This document shows positions 24,186 to 34,118 of a stretch of DNA of 64,000 nucleotides, one piece after another. The stretch is from the NCBI GenBank assembly GCA_937868725.1, contig CALMMQ010000044.1, positions 1-64,000 on the forward strand. Reading direction: 5' to 3'. Numbering within the stretch: position 1 is the first letter of the stretch; the number at the start of each line of letters is the position of its first letter. Source of the DNA: an uncultured Pleomorphomonas sp. (GTDB lineage: Bacteria > Pseudomonadota > Alphaproteobacteria > Rhizobiales > Pleomorphomonadaceae). Under the pieces are notes generated by a model. The model was not told the DNA's origin. It saw nothing but the letters and a program-made list of their open reading frames with translations, and did not search any database. The translations under genes were made by a program, and so were the position numbers.

Positions 24186-25958
24186 ATGGGCGCGATGGGC
24201 GTTGGCGAAGATCGGGGAATGGGGACGCGCTGGCGGTCGGCGGTGCAGCGCCAACTGGCGCGGATCGGCCACAGCGACACCTTCGCCGGCTCGCCACGTC
24301 TGTTGCGGCTTCTCGACTTTCTCACGGCCGAGACGCTGGCCGGCCGTGGCGACGGGCTGACGGAAACCCTGATCGGCCGGGCGGTCTACCCCCGCGATCC
24401 CCCCTACGATCCGCGCATCGATTCGACCGTGCGCGTCGAGATGCGGCGGCTGCGTCAGAAGCTCGCAGCCTACTACGGCGGCGAGGGCAACCGCGACAGC
24501 ATCCGCGTCGACGTACCGGTGGGCAGCTATGTGCCGCTGTTCTCGGAAGTGTCGACGCGGCCGGCGCCGCTCAGCGATCACGCGGCATTCTTCGAACCGG
24601 GCGATGGCGTGCTGGTGGCCGTCATGCCGCTGCAGCCGCTCAACCGTGGGGCGCGCGCTGCGACGCTGGCCGCCGACCTCAGTGGCGAGATCGCCTTCGC
24701 CCTCGGCCAGGAAGCGGCGATCACCGTGCTGGCGGGCGAACCGGTGCGACGCTGGTCGGAAGAGGGGCGGTCGCGCGAGGACATCGCCGCCCGGGTCGGT
24801 GTCGACCTTTTTGTCGACGGCACCGTCAAGACGGCGGGGACGACGGTGCGCGTCACGCTGGAGGTGTCGTCGGCCAACGGCATCGTCGCCTGGGCCGATC
24901 GCATCGACGCGCCGATGATCGGTGGCTTGCGGCTGCAGGAGGGCATCGCGGCGACGCTGGTCAGCCACGCCCGCATCGACAACTCGCTGGCCCGTGCCCG
25001 CAGGGTGCGGCCGACGTCGGTGGCCATCGGCTGTACGGCACGTATCAACCGTGCCCGTTTGCTGCTCAACCGTCAGACGCCGGCCGCGGTCCGCGAGGCG
25101 CTGCAGCGCTTCGAGCAGGTGGCCGAAGTCTATCCCGACTATGCGCGCGGCCATTCCGGCGTCGCCGATTGCCTGTGCGATCTCTATCGCCTCGACCTCG
25201 TCGATGCCGCCCAGGCGCAGCGGCGCGCGGCGGCGGCGGCACGCAGGGCGCTCGATTGCGATCCGCGTTCGGTGGAAGCTCTGACGGCGCTCGCCACGCA
25301 AGCGGCCCTGTTCGAGCGTCGGCCGGACCGGGCCGAGGCCGGCTTTGGCGAGGCGCAGGCGCTCGGTGGCGGCGTGCGCGCCTTTCGGGGGCTGGCGCTG
25401 CTGCTGTCGGCCCGCGGCCGCCACGACGAGGCGGCGGCGGCCATGGCGCGAGCGCGGGCAGTCGAGCCGATCTCGACGCTGGTCGATATCGGCGACGCCC
25501 TCTGTGCCTTCAACGCCGGCCGCTTCAGCGCCGTGACGGCGCTGGCCCGCGAGCTTGGACGGGGGGCGGCGGCGCTGCCGCTGGAAATCGCCTATCGCGC
25601 CGCCCTGGCGCACGCGCTCGCCGGAGAAGCGGCGGCGGCGCGCGCCTTGTTGCCCCTGATCGAGGCGGCGGCGCCGGATTATCCCGGCAGCCGCTTTGCC
25701 GCCGAGGAAATCCGTGTCCGACTCGGCGATGCCGACGGCGGGGCGCTGGCGCTGGTGCGCGGCGGCGAGGGTAGCCATGCCGCTCGAGCGACATTGGCGT
25801 TGGCGCTCGGCGACAAGGAACGGGCGCTGGCGGCGCTCACTTCGGCTATCGTCGGGCGCGAGGCGGCGACGCTGTGGCTCGCCGTCGACCCACGCTTTGC
25901 CGCCCTCCATGGCGACGATCGCTTCAAGGCGCTGATCGGCGACGTGTGGAACGGCTAA
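24186..25958 (+). CDS. Winged-helix / TPR regulatory protein
   Basis: 590 aa. The N-terminal ~110 residues (LRLLDFLTAETLAGRGDGLTETLIGRAVY, DPRIDSTVRVEMRRLRQKLAAYY, IRVDVPVGSYVPLF) match the domain found at the head of adenylate-cyclase-like and TolB/TPR regulators. Residues about 140-270 form a TolB-like/FlgO-like region, and the rest is a string of Ala-rich TPR-like helical repeats. No cyclase domain is present. A later start at about 24222 is possible. It is divergent from the export operon and is a candidate for its control. The ligand is unknown. Confidence 0.75.
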   Translation: MGAMGVGEDRGMGTRWRSAVQRQLARIGHSDTFAGSPRLLRLLDFLTAETLAGRGDGLTETLIGRAVYPRDPPYDPRIDSTVRVEMRRLRQKLAAYYGGEGNRDSIRVDVPVGSYVPLFSEVSTRPAPLSDHAAFFEPGDGVLVAVMPLQPLNRGARAATLAADLSGEIAFALGQEAAITVLAGEPVRRWSEEGRSREDIAARVGVDLFVDGTVKTAGTTVRVTLEVSSANGIVAWADRIDAPMIGGLRLQEGIAATLVSHARIDNSLARARRVRPTSVAIGCTARINRARLLLNRQTPAAVREALQRFEQVAEVYPDYARGHSGVADCLCDLYRLDLVDAAQAQRRAAAAARRALDCDPRSVEALTALATQAALFERRPDRAEAGFGEAQALGGGVRAFRGLALLLSARGRHDEAAAAMARARAVEPISTLVDIGDALCAFNAGRFSAVTALARELGRGAAALPLEIAYRAALAHALAGEAAAARALLPLIEAAAPDYPGSRFAAEEIRVRLGDADGGALALVRGGEGSHAARATLALALGDKERALAALTSAIVGREAATLWLAVDPRFAALHGDDRFKALIGDVWNG

Positions 25959-26024
25959 GCGTCGTCTTGGCCGGCGGTTGTCATCCGGTCTATGCTGCCC
26001 CGGGTTCTCGTGAAGGAGACTGCC

Positions 26025-26843
26025 ATGGCTCTGCCGCTTCAATCGCCCATCCCCGTCGTGACGCTGCTGACCGAGGGGCAAGACAACGTCATTGAGGGCG
26101 TCTGGCCCGATCGCGTCATCCACCGCGTCGAGCGGGCGGAGCTGCACAGTTTCCATTGCCGCGATGCCCGGGCGGCGGCCATCGTCTACGCCGGCGGCGG
26201 GTATCTGGCGCTGATGTACGACAAGGAAGGCGTCGAGATCGCCCTCTGGCTCAATTCGATCGGCATCGACGCCCACGTGCTGGTGCATCGCCTGCCGGGC
26301 GGCGCGCATGCCGGCGGCCGCTTCGCCAAGGACGTGGCGCTGATCGACGGGCTGGCGGCCGTCGATCTCGTCGGCCGCATGACGCCGGAACTGCCGCTGC
26401 TGCACGTCGGTCTGTCCTCGGGCGGCCATCTCGCCGGCGTCATGGCGGCGCAGGAGAAGCCGGGGGTCGGCGCCATCATCGCCTATGCTCCGCTCAACGC
26501 CAATCATCGTCGCTACAAGGTGCCGGCCGGCAAGGCCGATTACGAGCCGGTAGAAAAGCAGGATTTCTACGACGACTGGCCGATCGGTCTTGACGGCCAT
26601 CCCGCCGCCTGCCCGCGCGTGCCGCTGTTTCTCGCCTACGCGCTCGGCGACACGGCGGTGCCGGTCGAGCACGCACTGCGCCTCGTCCGCACGGCGGCGG
26701 CGGTCGGGCTCGACGTCGACGCCCACATCTTCGGTCAGGCGCCGCACGGCTTCGCCCTGCGCGACCGCCACGGCACGCACGGCATGTGGGCCGAGCTTGC
26801 CGAGGACTGGATCGACCGTCACCTGGCCGCGCCCGCCGGCTGA
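26025..26843 (+). CDS. Alpha/beta hydrolase
   Basis: 272 aa from the ATG at 26025, preceded by AAGGAGA. Motifs are an oxyanion-type YAGGGYLAL, the nucleophile elbow GLSSGG near residue 135, and a catalytic His in APHGF near 245. It resembles the esterase/BD-FAE-like hydrolases and has no signal peptide. Its stop overlaps a possible start of the next gene, so the two may be co-transcribed. Substrate is unknown. Confidence 0.8.
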   Translation: MALPLQSPIPVVTLLTEGQDNVIEGVWPDRVIHRVERAELHSFHCRDARAAAIVYAGGGYLALMYDKEGVEIALWLNSIGIDAHVLVHRLPGGAHAGGRFAKDVALIDGLAAVDLVGRMTPELPLLHVGLSSGGHLAGVMAAQEKPGVGAIIAYAPLNANHRRYKVPAGKADYEPVEKQDFYDDWPIGLDGHPAACPRVPLFLAYALGDTAVPVEHALRLVRTAAAVGLDVDAHIFGQAPHGFALRDRHGTHGMWAELAEDWIDRHLAAPAG

Positions 26844-26863
26844 TGCGCGCCGAAGGATCGCCT

Positions 26864-27547
26864 ATGCTCCCTCATGACTATTGGCAGGCGCTGACACCAG
26901 CGCCGGCCCGCCTCGGCCCCACGGCCAGCGGCGGCTTCTGTGCCGGCCTTGCCGACGGGCAAGGTCTCGACCTGCCGGTGCGGCTTCTCGCCGACGGTCA
27001 GCACGGCCTCGCCTCGCTGATCATCAATCAGGCGTCGTTCGCCGTGCAGGCGGCGCTGGCCGCCGATCTCGCCGCCCGCCTCCTCCCGTTTGCGCCCGAG
27101 GTGGTGGTCGGATTGCCGACGCTGGGCCTGACGCTGGCCGAAGGGGTGGCACGTCAGCTCGGCCACGACCGTTACGTGCCGTTCGGCACCTCGCGCAAGT
27201 TCTGGTACCGCGAGGAGCTGTCGGTGCCGCTGAGCTCGATCACCACGCCGGACCAGAAGAAGCGGCTCTACGTCGATCCGCGCCTCGTTCCCCTCATCGA
27301 GGGGCGGCGGGTGGCGCTCATCGACGACGTGCTGTCGTCGGGGGCCTCGATCATCGCCGGACTGAAGCTCCTGGCCTCGGTCGGCATCACGCCGGTGGTG
27401 GTGGGAGCGGCCATGCTGCAGACGCGGCGCTGGTGCGGCCGCATCGAGGAGATGGTGCCCGGATTGGCCGTGGTCGGTTGTTTTTCAACGCCGCTGCTGC
27501 GCCGCACCGAGGCGGGGGACTGGCGGGTTGACGCCGCCGATCAGTGA
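26864..27547 (+). CDS. Phosphoribosyltransferase-domain protein
   Basis: 227 aa from the ATG at 26864, preceded by GAAGGA at good spacing; an ATG at 26843 is an alternative. The PRPP-binding loop is VALIDDVLSSGASI near residues 148-161. Upstream EVVVGLPTLGLTLAEGVARQLG is the usual strand-loop of type I phosphoribosyltransferases, close to the adenine/orotate type. Substrate base is not clear. It follows the hydrolase and overlaps the MFS gene by 7 bp tail-to-tail. Confidence 0.85.
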   Translation: MLPHDYWQALTPAPARLGPTASGGFCAGLADGQGLDLPVRLLADGQHGLASLIINQASFAVQAALAADLAARLLPFAPEVVVGLPTLGLTLAEGVARQLGHDRYVPFGTSRKFWYREELSVPLSSITTPDQKKRLYVDPRLVPLIEGRRVALIDDVLSSGASIIAGLKLLASVGITPVVVGAAMLQTRRWCGRIEEMVPGLAVVGCFSTPLLRRTEAGDWRVDAADQ

Positions 27548-29100
27548 CCGCCGCCGCCACCGGCCGCCGCTTGCGGCTTGCTGACCAGCGGCATGGTGAA
27601 GGACAGGCCGACGAACAGCACCGTCAGCATCAAGAAGACGTCGGCGTAGGACATGACCAGCGACTGCTGCTGCAGCATCTGCGACAGCTTGTAGATGGCG
27701 CCGCCGTGGGCGTTGGTGCCGAGTTCCGACAGGGCGCCGGTCAGGTTGGCGATGGTGTTCGTCGCCGTGGCGTTGCCGGCGGTGATGGCTTCGGAGAGGC
27801 GCTCGTAGTGTAGCGCCGACCGGTCGGTCATCACCTGGTTGATCAGGGCGAGGCCAACGGCGCCGCCAAGGTTGCGCGTCAGGTTGAACAGGCCGGAGGC
27901 ATTCTTCATGCGGTGCGGCGGCATGGTGCCGAGCGCCACGTTGTTGATCGGCACCATGGCGATCATCATGAAGATGCCACGGAAGATCTGCGGCAGCAGC
28001 AGCTCCCAGAAATCCCAATCGGAGGTGATGCGGGTCATCAGGTAGGTGCTGAGCCCGACGCCGGCGAAGCCGACGGCCATCAGGATGCGCAGGTCGACAC
28101 TGCGCGTCAGCCGGCCGACGAAGGGGGCGGCGACCATCATCGACAGGCCGGAGACGAACATGGTCTCGCCGACGTCGAGGGAGGAGTAGCCGCGGATGCG
28201 GGCCAGGAACAACGGATAGATGTAGGTGAGGCCGTAGAGGCCGATGCCGAGGCAGAACGAGAAGATGCTGCCGAAGGTGAAGTTGCGGTTGTTGAAGGCC
28301 GACAAGTCGACCACCGGCTCTTCGCGCGTCAGGGCGCGGTAGAAGAACACAACGGCGCCGATCACCATGGCAACGGTGAGGACGGCGATGCGCTCGTCCT
28401 GCAGCCAGTCCTTGCTCTGGCCTTCTTCCAGCACGTATTCGAGCGAGCCGAGCATGGTGGCCATGGCGGCGAAGCCGATCCAGTCGAAGCGGTTGAGCAG
28501 CGACAGGTCGGGCTCGTCGAAGTCGATCAGTACGACGGCGGTGACGGTGACGACGATGCCGGGAACGACGTTGACCAGAAACAGCCAGTGCCAGGAGAAC
28601 AGCTCGGTGAGGTAGCCGCCCGCCGTCGGGCCGATGGTCGGCGCCAGGGTGGCGACGAGGCCGATGATGGGGGCGATGATCGGCTGCTTGTCGCGCGGGA
28701 AGATGGTGTAGGCGGCCGCGAACACCGTCGGGATCATGCCGCCACCGATGAACCCCTGCAGGGCGCGCCAGATGATCATTTCGTTGATGCCGGTGGCGTT
28801 GGCGCACATCAGCGAGGTGAAGGTGAAGCCGCCGGCAGAAATGGCGAACATCCAGCGCGTCGACAGCATGCGGGATAGGTAGCCCGACAGCGGGATCATG
28901 ATCACTTCGGCAATGAGATAGGCCGTCTGCACCCAGGAGATTTCGTCATTGGCGGCGCCGAGACCGGCCTGAATTTCCGACAGCGACGCTGAGACGATCT
29001 GGATGTCGAGGATGGCCATGAACATGCCGAACACCATGACCACGAAGGTGATGAGGCGCCGCGACGAAAAGGCGGGGGCAGGCATGGCGATGGTGGTCAT
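27541..29100 (-). CDS. emrB: DHA2-family MFS efflux transporter (EmrB type)
   Basis: 519 aa with 14 predicted membrane helices. The DHA2 signature near the N-terminus reads FMAILDIQIVSASLSEIQAGLG and ISWVQTAYLIAEVIMIPLSG. An AATLGPTAGG-like motif C (LAPTIGPTAGGYL) sits in TM5. It is a drug/proton antiporter in the inner membrane. I chose the start at 29100 because it gives a normal N-terminus just before TM1; the frame runs on to 29145. It lies behind the EmrA-type adaptor and should form a tripartite pump with it. Confidence 0.93.
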   Translation of the reverse strand: MTTIAMPAPAFSSRRLITFVVMVFGMFMAILDIQIVSASLSEIQAGLGAANDEISWVQTAYLIAEVIMIPLSGYLSRMLSTRWMFAISAGGFTFTSLMCANATGINEMIIWRALQGFIGGGMIPTVFAAAYTIFPRDKQPIIAPIIGLVATLAPTIGPTAGGYLTELFSWHWLFLVNVVPGIVVTVTAVVLIDFDEPDLSLLNRFDWIGFAAMATMLGSLEYVLEEGQSKDWLQDERIAVLTVAMVIGAVVFFYRALTREEPVVDLSAFNNRNFTFGSIFSFCLGIGLYGLTYIYPLFLARIRGYSSLDVGETMFVSGLSMMVAAPFVGRLTRSVDLRILMAVGFAGVGLSTYLMTRITSDWDFWELLLPQIFRGIFMMIAMVPINNVALGTMPPHRMKNASGLFNLTRNLGGAVGLALINQVMTDRSALHYERLSEAITAGNATATNTIANLTGALSELGTNAHGGAIYKLSQMLQQQSLVMSYADVFLMLTVLFVGLSFTMPLVSKPQAAAGGGGGH

Positions 29101-29169
29101 GATGGAATGATCCCGTGATCCGGCGTCCGTTTGACGCCGGTACAAACGAACCCGTTCGGCTGGCTTCTG

Positions 29170-30354
29170 TCAGGGGGCGGTGCGGCTGTCGGCCGAGACC
29201 ACCACTGACATGCCCGGCTTGAGCTTGCCGCTGGCGGCGGCATCGTGCGGCAGAGCGATGCGCACCGGCAGGCGCTGCACCACCTTGGTGAAGTTGCCGG
29301 TGGCGTTGTTGGCCGGCAGCAGGCTGAACACCGAACCGGTGGCCGGCGACAGGCTTTCGACCGTGCCCTCTATGACGTCGCCGTTGTTGAGGGCGTCGAC
29401 GGTGATGCGCACCTTTTCGCCCGGCTTGAGGCTGCCGACCTGGGTTTCCTTGTAGTTGGCGTCGATGTGGGCGGTGTCGAGCGCCACCAACGAGCCGAGC
29501 ACCTGGCCGGGCGTCACGTAGGTGCCGACCTTGAAGGCGCTGTTGCCGAAGACGCCGTCGACCGGCGCCTTGATTTCGGTGAACGCGAGGTCGCGCCGGG
29601 CCTTGTCGACGGCGACCGCCAGCGTCTCGCCGGTGCGCTGGCTCTCGACCCGCTGGGCGTCGAGCACGCTGACGTTGGCCTTGGCGACGGTGACGGCGGC
29701 CTTGGCGGCGTCGAGGGTGGCGCGGGCGCCGTCGCGGTTGGCGCGGGCGTCGTCGAGTTGCGACTGGCTCGACACGTTGGACGAGACGAGGCTGGTCTGG
29801 CGGGCGAAGGTGGCTTCGGCGGAGGTCAGCTTGGCTTCGGCGGAGGCAACACTGGCTTCGGCCTGCAGCACCTGCGCTTGCGCCGCCTCGATCTGGCGGG
29901 CGATGCGGTCGATGGTGGCGGCGTTGCCGTCGAGGGCGGCTTCGGCCTGACGCAGGGCGATGCGGTAGTCGCCGTCGTCGACATGGGCGATGACGTCGCC
30001 GGCCTTGACGGCGCCGTTGTCGGCCACCAGCACCTCGGTGATGTAGCCGCTGGCCTTGGCGGCGAGCGTGGTGATGTCGGCGGCGACGTAGGCGTCGTCG
30101 GTGGTGACCAGGAAGCGGCCGTCGGTCCACCAGCCATAGCCGGTCTTGCCACCCCAGACGGCGGCGCCGGCCAAGAGCAGCAGCATGAAGTAGCGGCTGA
30201 TCGGGGTCTTGCGCGCCAGCTTGGCGGGCTGGGCGGCGTGGGGCGGCTCGCCGGCCGGCTTGTGGCCGTGCGGGGCGGCTTCGGCGGTGACGCGTGCCGA
30301 CGTGCCAGCGCTGCCGGCGGTGTCGATGATCGTCTCTGCTTCGCGCTTGGCCAT
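29170..30354 (-). CDS. emrA: EmrA-type membrane-fusion adaptor
   Basis: 394 aa from the ATG at 30354. A cytosolic Ala/Pro-rich N-terminus leads to a single TM at about residues 55-75, then VTTDDAYVAADITTLAAKASGYI (lipoyl half), a long coiled-coil hairpin (about 130-230), and the second lipoyl half plus barrel. It is the periplasmic partner of the downstream EmrB-type transporter, with a 69-bp gap between the two genes. The TetR operator at 30577-30595 lies upstream. Confidence 0.93.
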   Translation of the reverse strand: MAKREAETIIDTAGSAGTSARVTAEAAPHGHKPAGEPPHAAQPAKLARKTPISRYFMLLLLAGAAVWGGKTGYGWWTDGRFLVTTDDAYVAADITTLAAKASGYITEVLVADNGAVKAGDVIAHVDDGDYRIALRQAEAALDGNAATIDRIARQIEAAQAQVLQAEASVASAEAKLTSAEATFARQTSLVSSNVSSQSQLDDARANRDGARATLDAAKAAVTVAKANVSVLDAQRVESQRTGETLAVAVDKARRDLAFTEIKAPVDGVFGNSAFKVGTYVTPGQVLGSLVALDTAHIDANYKETQVGSLKPGEKVRITVDALNNGDVIEGTVESLSPATGSVFSLLPANNATGNFTKVVQRLPVRIALPHDAAASGKLKPGMSVVVSADSRTAP

Positions 30355-30576
30355 GTCAGTCTCCAGAATATGGTTCACCCGCGACCGCGGCGACGCGGAG
30401 GGGCGGTAGGGCAATCCGTTGTCAGTTGTCAGCCGTCCAACGGCGGGGCATCCGCCGCCGCCATCGTGTCGGGCAACCGGGAAAGCGGTGTCATGTCAGG
30501 CCTGAATTCAGCCGGCGGCTTGCCGTCCGAGGGAAAAACCCGATCCTTGCTTCCGTCTTCGGTCACTGATATGACA

Positions 30577-30595
30577 TGACTGAACGGTTCGGTCA
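30577..30595. promoter_or_regulatory. TetR operator in the emrAB/tetR intergenic region
   Basis: The 19-bp near-perfect palindrome TGACTGAACGGTTCGGTCA lies between divergent emrA and tetR genes. The form TGAC-N-GAAC-N-GTTC-N-GTCA is typical of AcrR/TetR-class operators. Confidence 0.7.
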
Positions 30596-30764
30596 ATACC
30601 AGCCGGGCATCACAAGTTCTCGCCAAGGCTAACGAGATCGTGATCGTACGAATGGGAGAACTACTTTAGCCCGTTGGCTAGGGTATTCCGCCGCAACACG
30701 GCGTCCGGCTGTGATATGCCAGAACGACGTTCGGTCGCAGCGCCGTCAGACAAGGGAGGACTCG

Positions 30765-31388
30765 ATGAGCGCACAGCCGGAAAAAGGCGACGCTCCCGAC
30801 AAGGACAAGCGCCGGCAGATTCTCAACGGCGCGCGCGAGGTCTTTCTCGCCAAGGGCTACGAGGGCGCGTCGATGGACGCCATCGCCAAGGCCTCGGGCG
30901 TGTCCAAGGGGACGCTGTACGTCTATTTCGACAACAAGGACGAGCTGTTCGTCGCGCTGACGGCCGAGGAAAAGCGGGCGATCAGCGAGGCGATCTGCAC
31001 GCTGGAGCCGCACGGCGGCTCGTTCCGCGAGAACCTCGAGACGTTCGCCGTCAACTTCTGCGAACTGCTGACGGCGGCCGGTCACATCTCGTCGCTGCGC
31101 ATGGTGATCGGGGCGGTCGAGAAGTTTCCCGGCGTCGGTGAGGTCTACTTCCGCAACGGTGCCGAACGCGGCGCCACGCGGCTGACGGAGGTGTTCGAAC
31201 AGGCGATCGCCGACGGCCGCATGCGGCCGTGCGATCCCAAGGTGGCGGCGCAGCACTTCGTGGCGCTGTGCACGTCGGAGGTGCTGAAACGGGCGCTGTT
31301 CGCCGCCGACGCCAATCCGGCGCATGAAACCGTCGTCAAGACCGTCAGGGACGGTCTTGACGTGTTCTGGGCCTATTACGGCCGCTGA
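30765..31388 (+). CDS. TetR-family repressor of the EmrAB-type pump
   Basis: 207 aa from the ATG at 30765 with a GGGAGGA site 4 bp upstream. The HTH lies at about residues 15-60 (RRQILNGAREVFLAKGYEGASMDAIAKASGVSKGTLYVYF), and a C-terminal AcrR-C type ligand domain follows. It is divergent from emrA, with a palindromic operator between them, so it most likely represses both itself and the pump until a drug-like ligand binds. Confidence 0.92.
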   Translation: MSAQPEKGDAPDKDKRRQILNGAREVFLAKGYEGASMDAIAKASGVSKGTLYVYFDNKDELFVALTAEEKRAISEAICTLEPHGGSFRENLETFAVNFCELLTAAGHISSLRMVIGAVEKFPGVGEVYFRNGAERGATRLTEVFEQAIADGRMRPCDPKVAAQHFVALCTSEVLKRALFAADANPAHETVVKTVRDGLDVFWAYYGR

Positions 31389-31399
31389 CCGGCTGGCTG

Positions 31400-33157
31400 T
31401 CAGGCCGGCTCGAACAGCGGCACCTGCACCATCTCCGGCACCAGAACCAGGCCCTTGTCGGTGATGCGGATTTCCGGGATCACCGACAGCGGCAGCAGGT
31501 TGAAGCCCATGTAGGGCACGGTGCAGCCAGCCTTGTCCCACTCGACCTTGAGCTTCTCCACCTCTTCGGCGACCTCGGTGACGCGCTTGTCGCTCATCAG
31601 GCCGGCGATGGGCAGCGGCACGATGGCCGTGACCTTGCCGTCTTCCACCACGCAGATGCCGCCCTGATGCGCCTCGATGGCGGCCACGGCGACGGCCATG
31701 TCGGCTTCGCTGACGCCGGCGACGATGATGTTGTGGCTGTCATGGCCGACCGAGGAGGCAACGGCGCCGCGCTTGAGGCCAAAGTTGTTGAGCAGGCCGT
31801 GGGCAACGTTGCCGTCCGACTTGCCGTGCCGCTCGATGACCGACACGAAGCACAGGCCGTGGCGCTCGAAGTGCGTCTGCCAGTCGTTGGCCGGTTCGAG
31901 CTTCACCTTGACGTGCTCGACGGCGATGCCGGGCGGGGTGGTATGGACGGTGTGGGCGATCACCGGCTCGGTTGGCAGCGCCGGCGTCAGCTTCAGCCCC
32001 TTGGGCAGCCTGACGGTGTGATAGGCGCTGTCGGGGTAGCGGTAGCGCTTGGAGAGCGCCGCGTCGAGTTCGGCGGTGATCTTGCCGCCGTCAACCACCA
32101 GCTCGCCGCCGTACCAGGTGGCGACCGGATCGAGGTCGTCGCCCATCAGCACCAGGTCGGCGCGCCGGCCGCCGCCGAGGCCGCCGATCTCTTCGCCCAT
32201 GCCGAAGCGGGTGGCGCCGTGCAACGAGCCCATCGACCAGGCCTGACAGGGGGTGAGACCGGCCTTGACCGCCTGGCGGGCCACCCAGTCGAGGCCGAAC
32301 ATCATCAGGTCCTCGGCGTCGCGGTCGTCGGTGCAGAGGGCGATACGCTTGTTGGCGGCGCCGAGCTGGGTGATGGTCTTGATGGCCTCGGGCAGCGAGT
32401 GCCAGGGCGTGGTCGGCGGACCGCCGCGCAGGAAAATCCAGACGCCGGCTTCCAGAAGATCGTCGGCGATGTCGCGATCGGTGGCCTCGTGCGTGTCGGT
32501 GACACCGGAGGCGGCATAGGCGGCAACGAACTCGCGGCCGTAGACGTGACCGGACACCGGCCGGCCCCGCGACAGCGAGGCGGCGAGGATGGCGTGGCTG
32601 CGCTCGTCGCCGAGGGTCACCGGCACGAAGTCCATCTTCTCGCCGAGGCCGACGGCTTCCGGCCACTTGTCGAACAGGGCGGCGATCTTGTCGGGCGTCA
32701 GGTCGCCGCCGGCCGTTTCGAGCGCCGAGGAGGTGGCCGGCACGGTGGAGGGCAGGGTGTGGAAGATGGAAAGCGGCGCCTCGCGGGCGTCTTCCATCAT
32801 GGCCTCGACGCCGGCGACGTCCATGACGTTGCCGATCTCGTGGCTGTCGCAGAAGATGGTGGTGGTGCCGTTGAGCAGCGCCGCCTCGGCGTAAGCCGAG
32901 GCCGACACCATCGAGCTTTCGATGTGGATGTGCGGATCGACGAGGCCGGGGGCGATGATGCCGCCGCGGGCGTCATAACGCGGTGCGCCGCCCTTGTAGC
33001 TGCCGGCCGGCACGACGGCGGCAATGCGGCCGCCGGCGATCCATACTTCGCGGTCGGGCAGCAGGCGTTCGGAATAGGTGGACAGCGCCCGGGCGCCGGT
33101 GATCACCAGATCAGGGTCGGCGCGGCCCGAGGCGACGGCGGCCAGACGTCGCGTCAT
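31400..33157 (-). CDS. ade: Adenine deaminase
   Basis: 585 aa from the ATG at 33157; the open frame to 33319 adds 54 residues of no family resemblance. It hydrolyses adenine to hypoxanthine and ammonia in purine salvage. The metal-binding strand is [13 protein letters not shown] near residues 82-94. Other family stretches are [36 protein letters not shown], and [14 protein letters not shown]. Length and motif order fit the bacterial ADE family of two-domain amidohydrolases. It is monocistronic, tail-to-tail with tetR. Confidence 0.92.
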   Translation of the reverse strand: MTRRLAAVASGRADPDLVITGARALSTYSERLLPDREVWIAGGRIAAVVPAGSYKGGAPRYDARGGIIAPGLVDPHIHIESSMVSASAYAEAALLNGTTTIFCDSHEIGNVMDVAGVEAMMEDAREAPLSIFHTLPSTVPATSSALETAGGDLTPDKIAALFDKWPEAVGLGEKMDFVPVTLGDERSHAILAASLSRGRPVSGHVYGREFVAAYAASGVTDTHEATDRDIADDLLEAGVWIFLRGGPPTTPWHSLPEAIKTITQLGAANKRIALCTDDRDAEDLMMFGLDWVARQAVKAGLTPCQAWSMGSLHGATRFGMGEEIGGLGGGRRADLVLMGDDLDPVATWYGGELVVDGGKITAELDAALSKRYRYPDSAYHTVRLPKGLKLTPALPTEPVIAHTVHTTPPGIAVEHVKVKLEPANDWQTHFERHGLCFVSVIERHGKSDGNVAHGLLNNFGLKRGAVASSVGHDSHNIIVAGVSEADMAVAVAAIEAHQGGICVVEDGKVTAIVPLPIAGLMSDKRVTEVAEEVEKLKVEWDKAGCTVPYMGFNLLPLSVIPEIRITDKGLVLVPEMVQVPLFEPA

Positions 33158-34118
33158 GGTCGATAGGGGGGCTACGTAGAGGCGGTTCAGCTTTGGGTGC
33201 AAGGTCGGCTCCGCAGAAAGGGAAAGTGGCCGGCACCCGGGTCGTCGGAACGATCGGGCACCTTGTCCGCTCCGGTCAGGCGTCATCGCGCCCGTCCGTG
33301 TCGGGCCGATGGTAGACATCTGCCCAAGCGGTCAGCAAGTTCTTTCTTTGGGCGCAAGCGTTGCCAGCCTGAACGGCTGGCGCCAAATGACAAAGACCTG
33401 TCCCGACAGGTTTGGCCCGTCAGAACAGGTCTTCGCCGCTTTTGGTTCCCGGTGTTTCGGATGCGTGGGCCGTCGGACTTATCCCTGGAACGCCGCTTCG
33501 CCATCCTGACCGTTGACCTCGGAGCGCCGCGAAAGCGCCCCGCCGAAGTCGTCGGCCCTAGACCGTCCTGGAACGCGTGTCTTGAACTCTGTTATTGCCA
33601 TTGTTGGGTGGCGGCTTCCACCTCAAAACAACAGCTCTTCCGACTGTTCGGATATATTGTTCGATCCTTTTTCGATACAATATGCCTTCCGCACCGCTAC
33701 GGCAGTCAAGAGATCTTTAGCCTGAAGCGCTGGCAGATCAGACGGACTTGTCTATCGAGAAAGCAAGTGTCCGTACCGAACCTGCATCAATCGGAGTGTG
33801 ATTGCTTACAGCCACCGGGCATCTCCTTTCCGTTGTTTTGGATAGGTTCAGATTGAACCTGTTCCAAACCGCCGGCAAGTGAAAATTAGTCGATGATCTC
33901 GCCATCCGTATTCGGTCGGAGAGTGCCGATCACCCTGGCTGGAAAACCGCCAATGTCCTTAACGCCTTGTTAGTATTTGCCTCAGGAAATCTGCGCAGAC
34001 GGCGCTGCAGCAACCAGCCGACGCTGGCGAATCCGGCGCGATCTTGACATGCTCCTAATACTAAAGTATTGAGAGCGAACATTCATTCTCCTTTTTGACG
34101 GTGGGCGACTTGGCCAAT
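33158..34118. other. Gene-free region with small hairpins
   Basis: About 0.96 kb with lower GC than the flanks and no convincing gene. The 219-codon open frame on the plus strand at 33197-33856 has unusual Cys/Trp/Phe-rich composition and no recognisable domain. Two hairpins stand close together: GCCAGCC-N5-GGCTGGC at 33363-33381 and ACCTGTC-CC-GACAGGT at 33396-33411. A promoter lies at the right end. Confidence 0.55.
34044..34072 (+). promoter_or_regulatory. Promoter with overlapping dyad upstream of tetR-RND operon
   Basis: A -35 TTGACA at 34044-34049 and a -10-like TATTGA at 34067-34072 are 17 bp apart. Between and over the -10 is AATACT-AA-AGTATT (34057-34070), a perfect dyad well placed for autorepression by the TetR protein encoded next. 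Confidence 0.6.

Noticed and set aside
24129..26822. 897-codon minus-strand frame across the TPR regulator and hydrolase genes
   Set aside because: It covers two genes with clear domains and itself shows only low-complexity Arg/Gln/His sequence.
33396..33411. ACCTGTC-CC-GACAGGT as a lux box
   Set aside because: It is shorter than the usual 18-20 bp lux-type box, and no LuxI/LuxR gene is nearby.
33197..33856. 219-codon plus-strand frame after adenine deaminase
   Set aside because: Starts antisense to possible deaminase upstream sequence, has erratic composition and no motif or ribosome-binding site.
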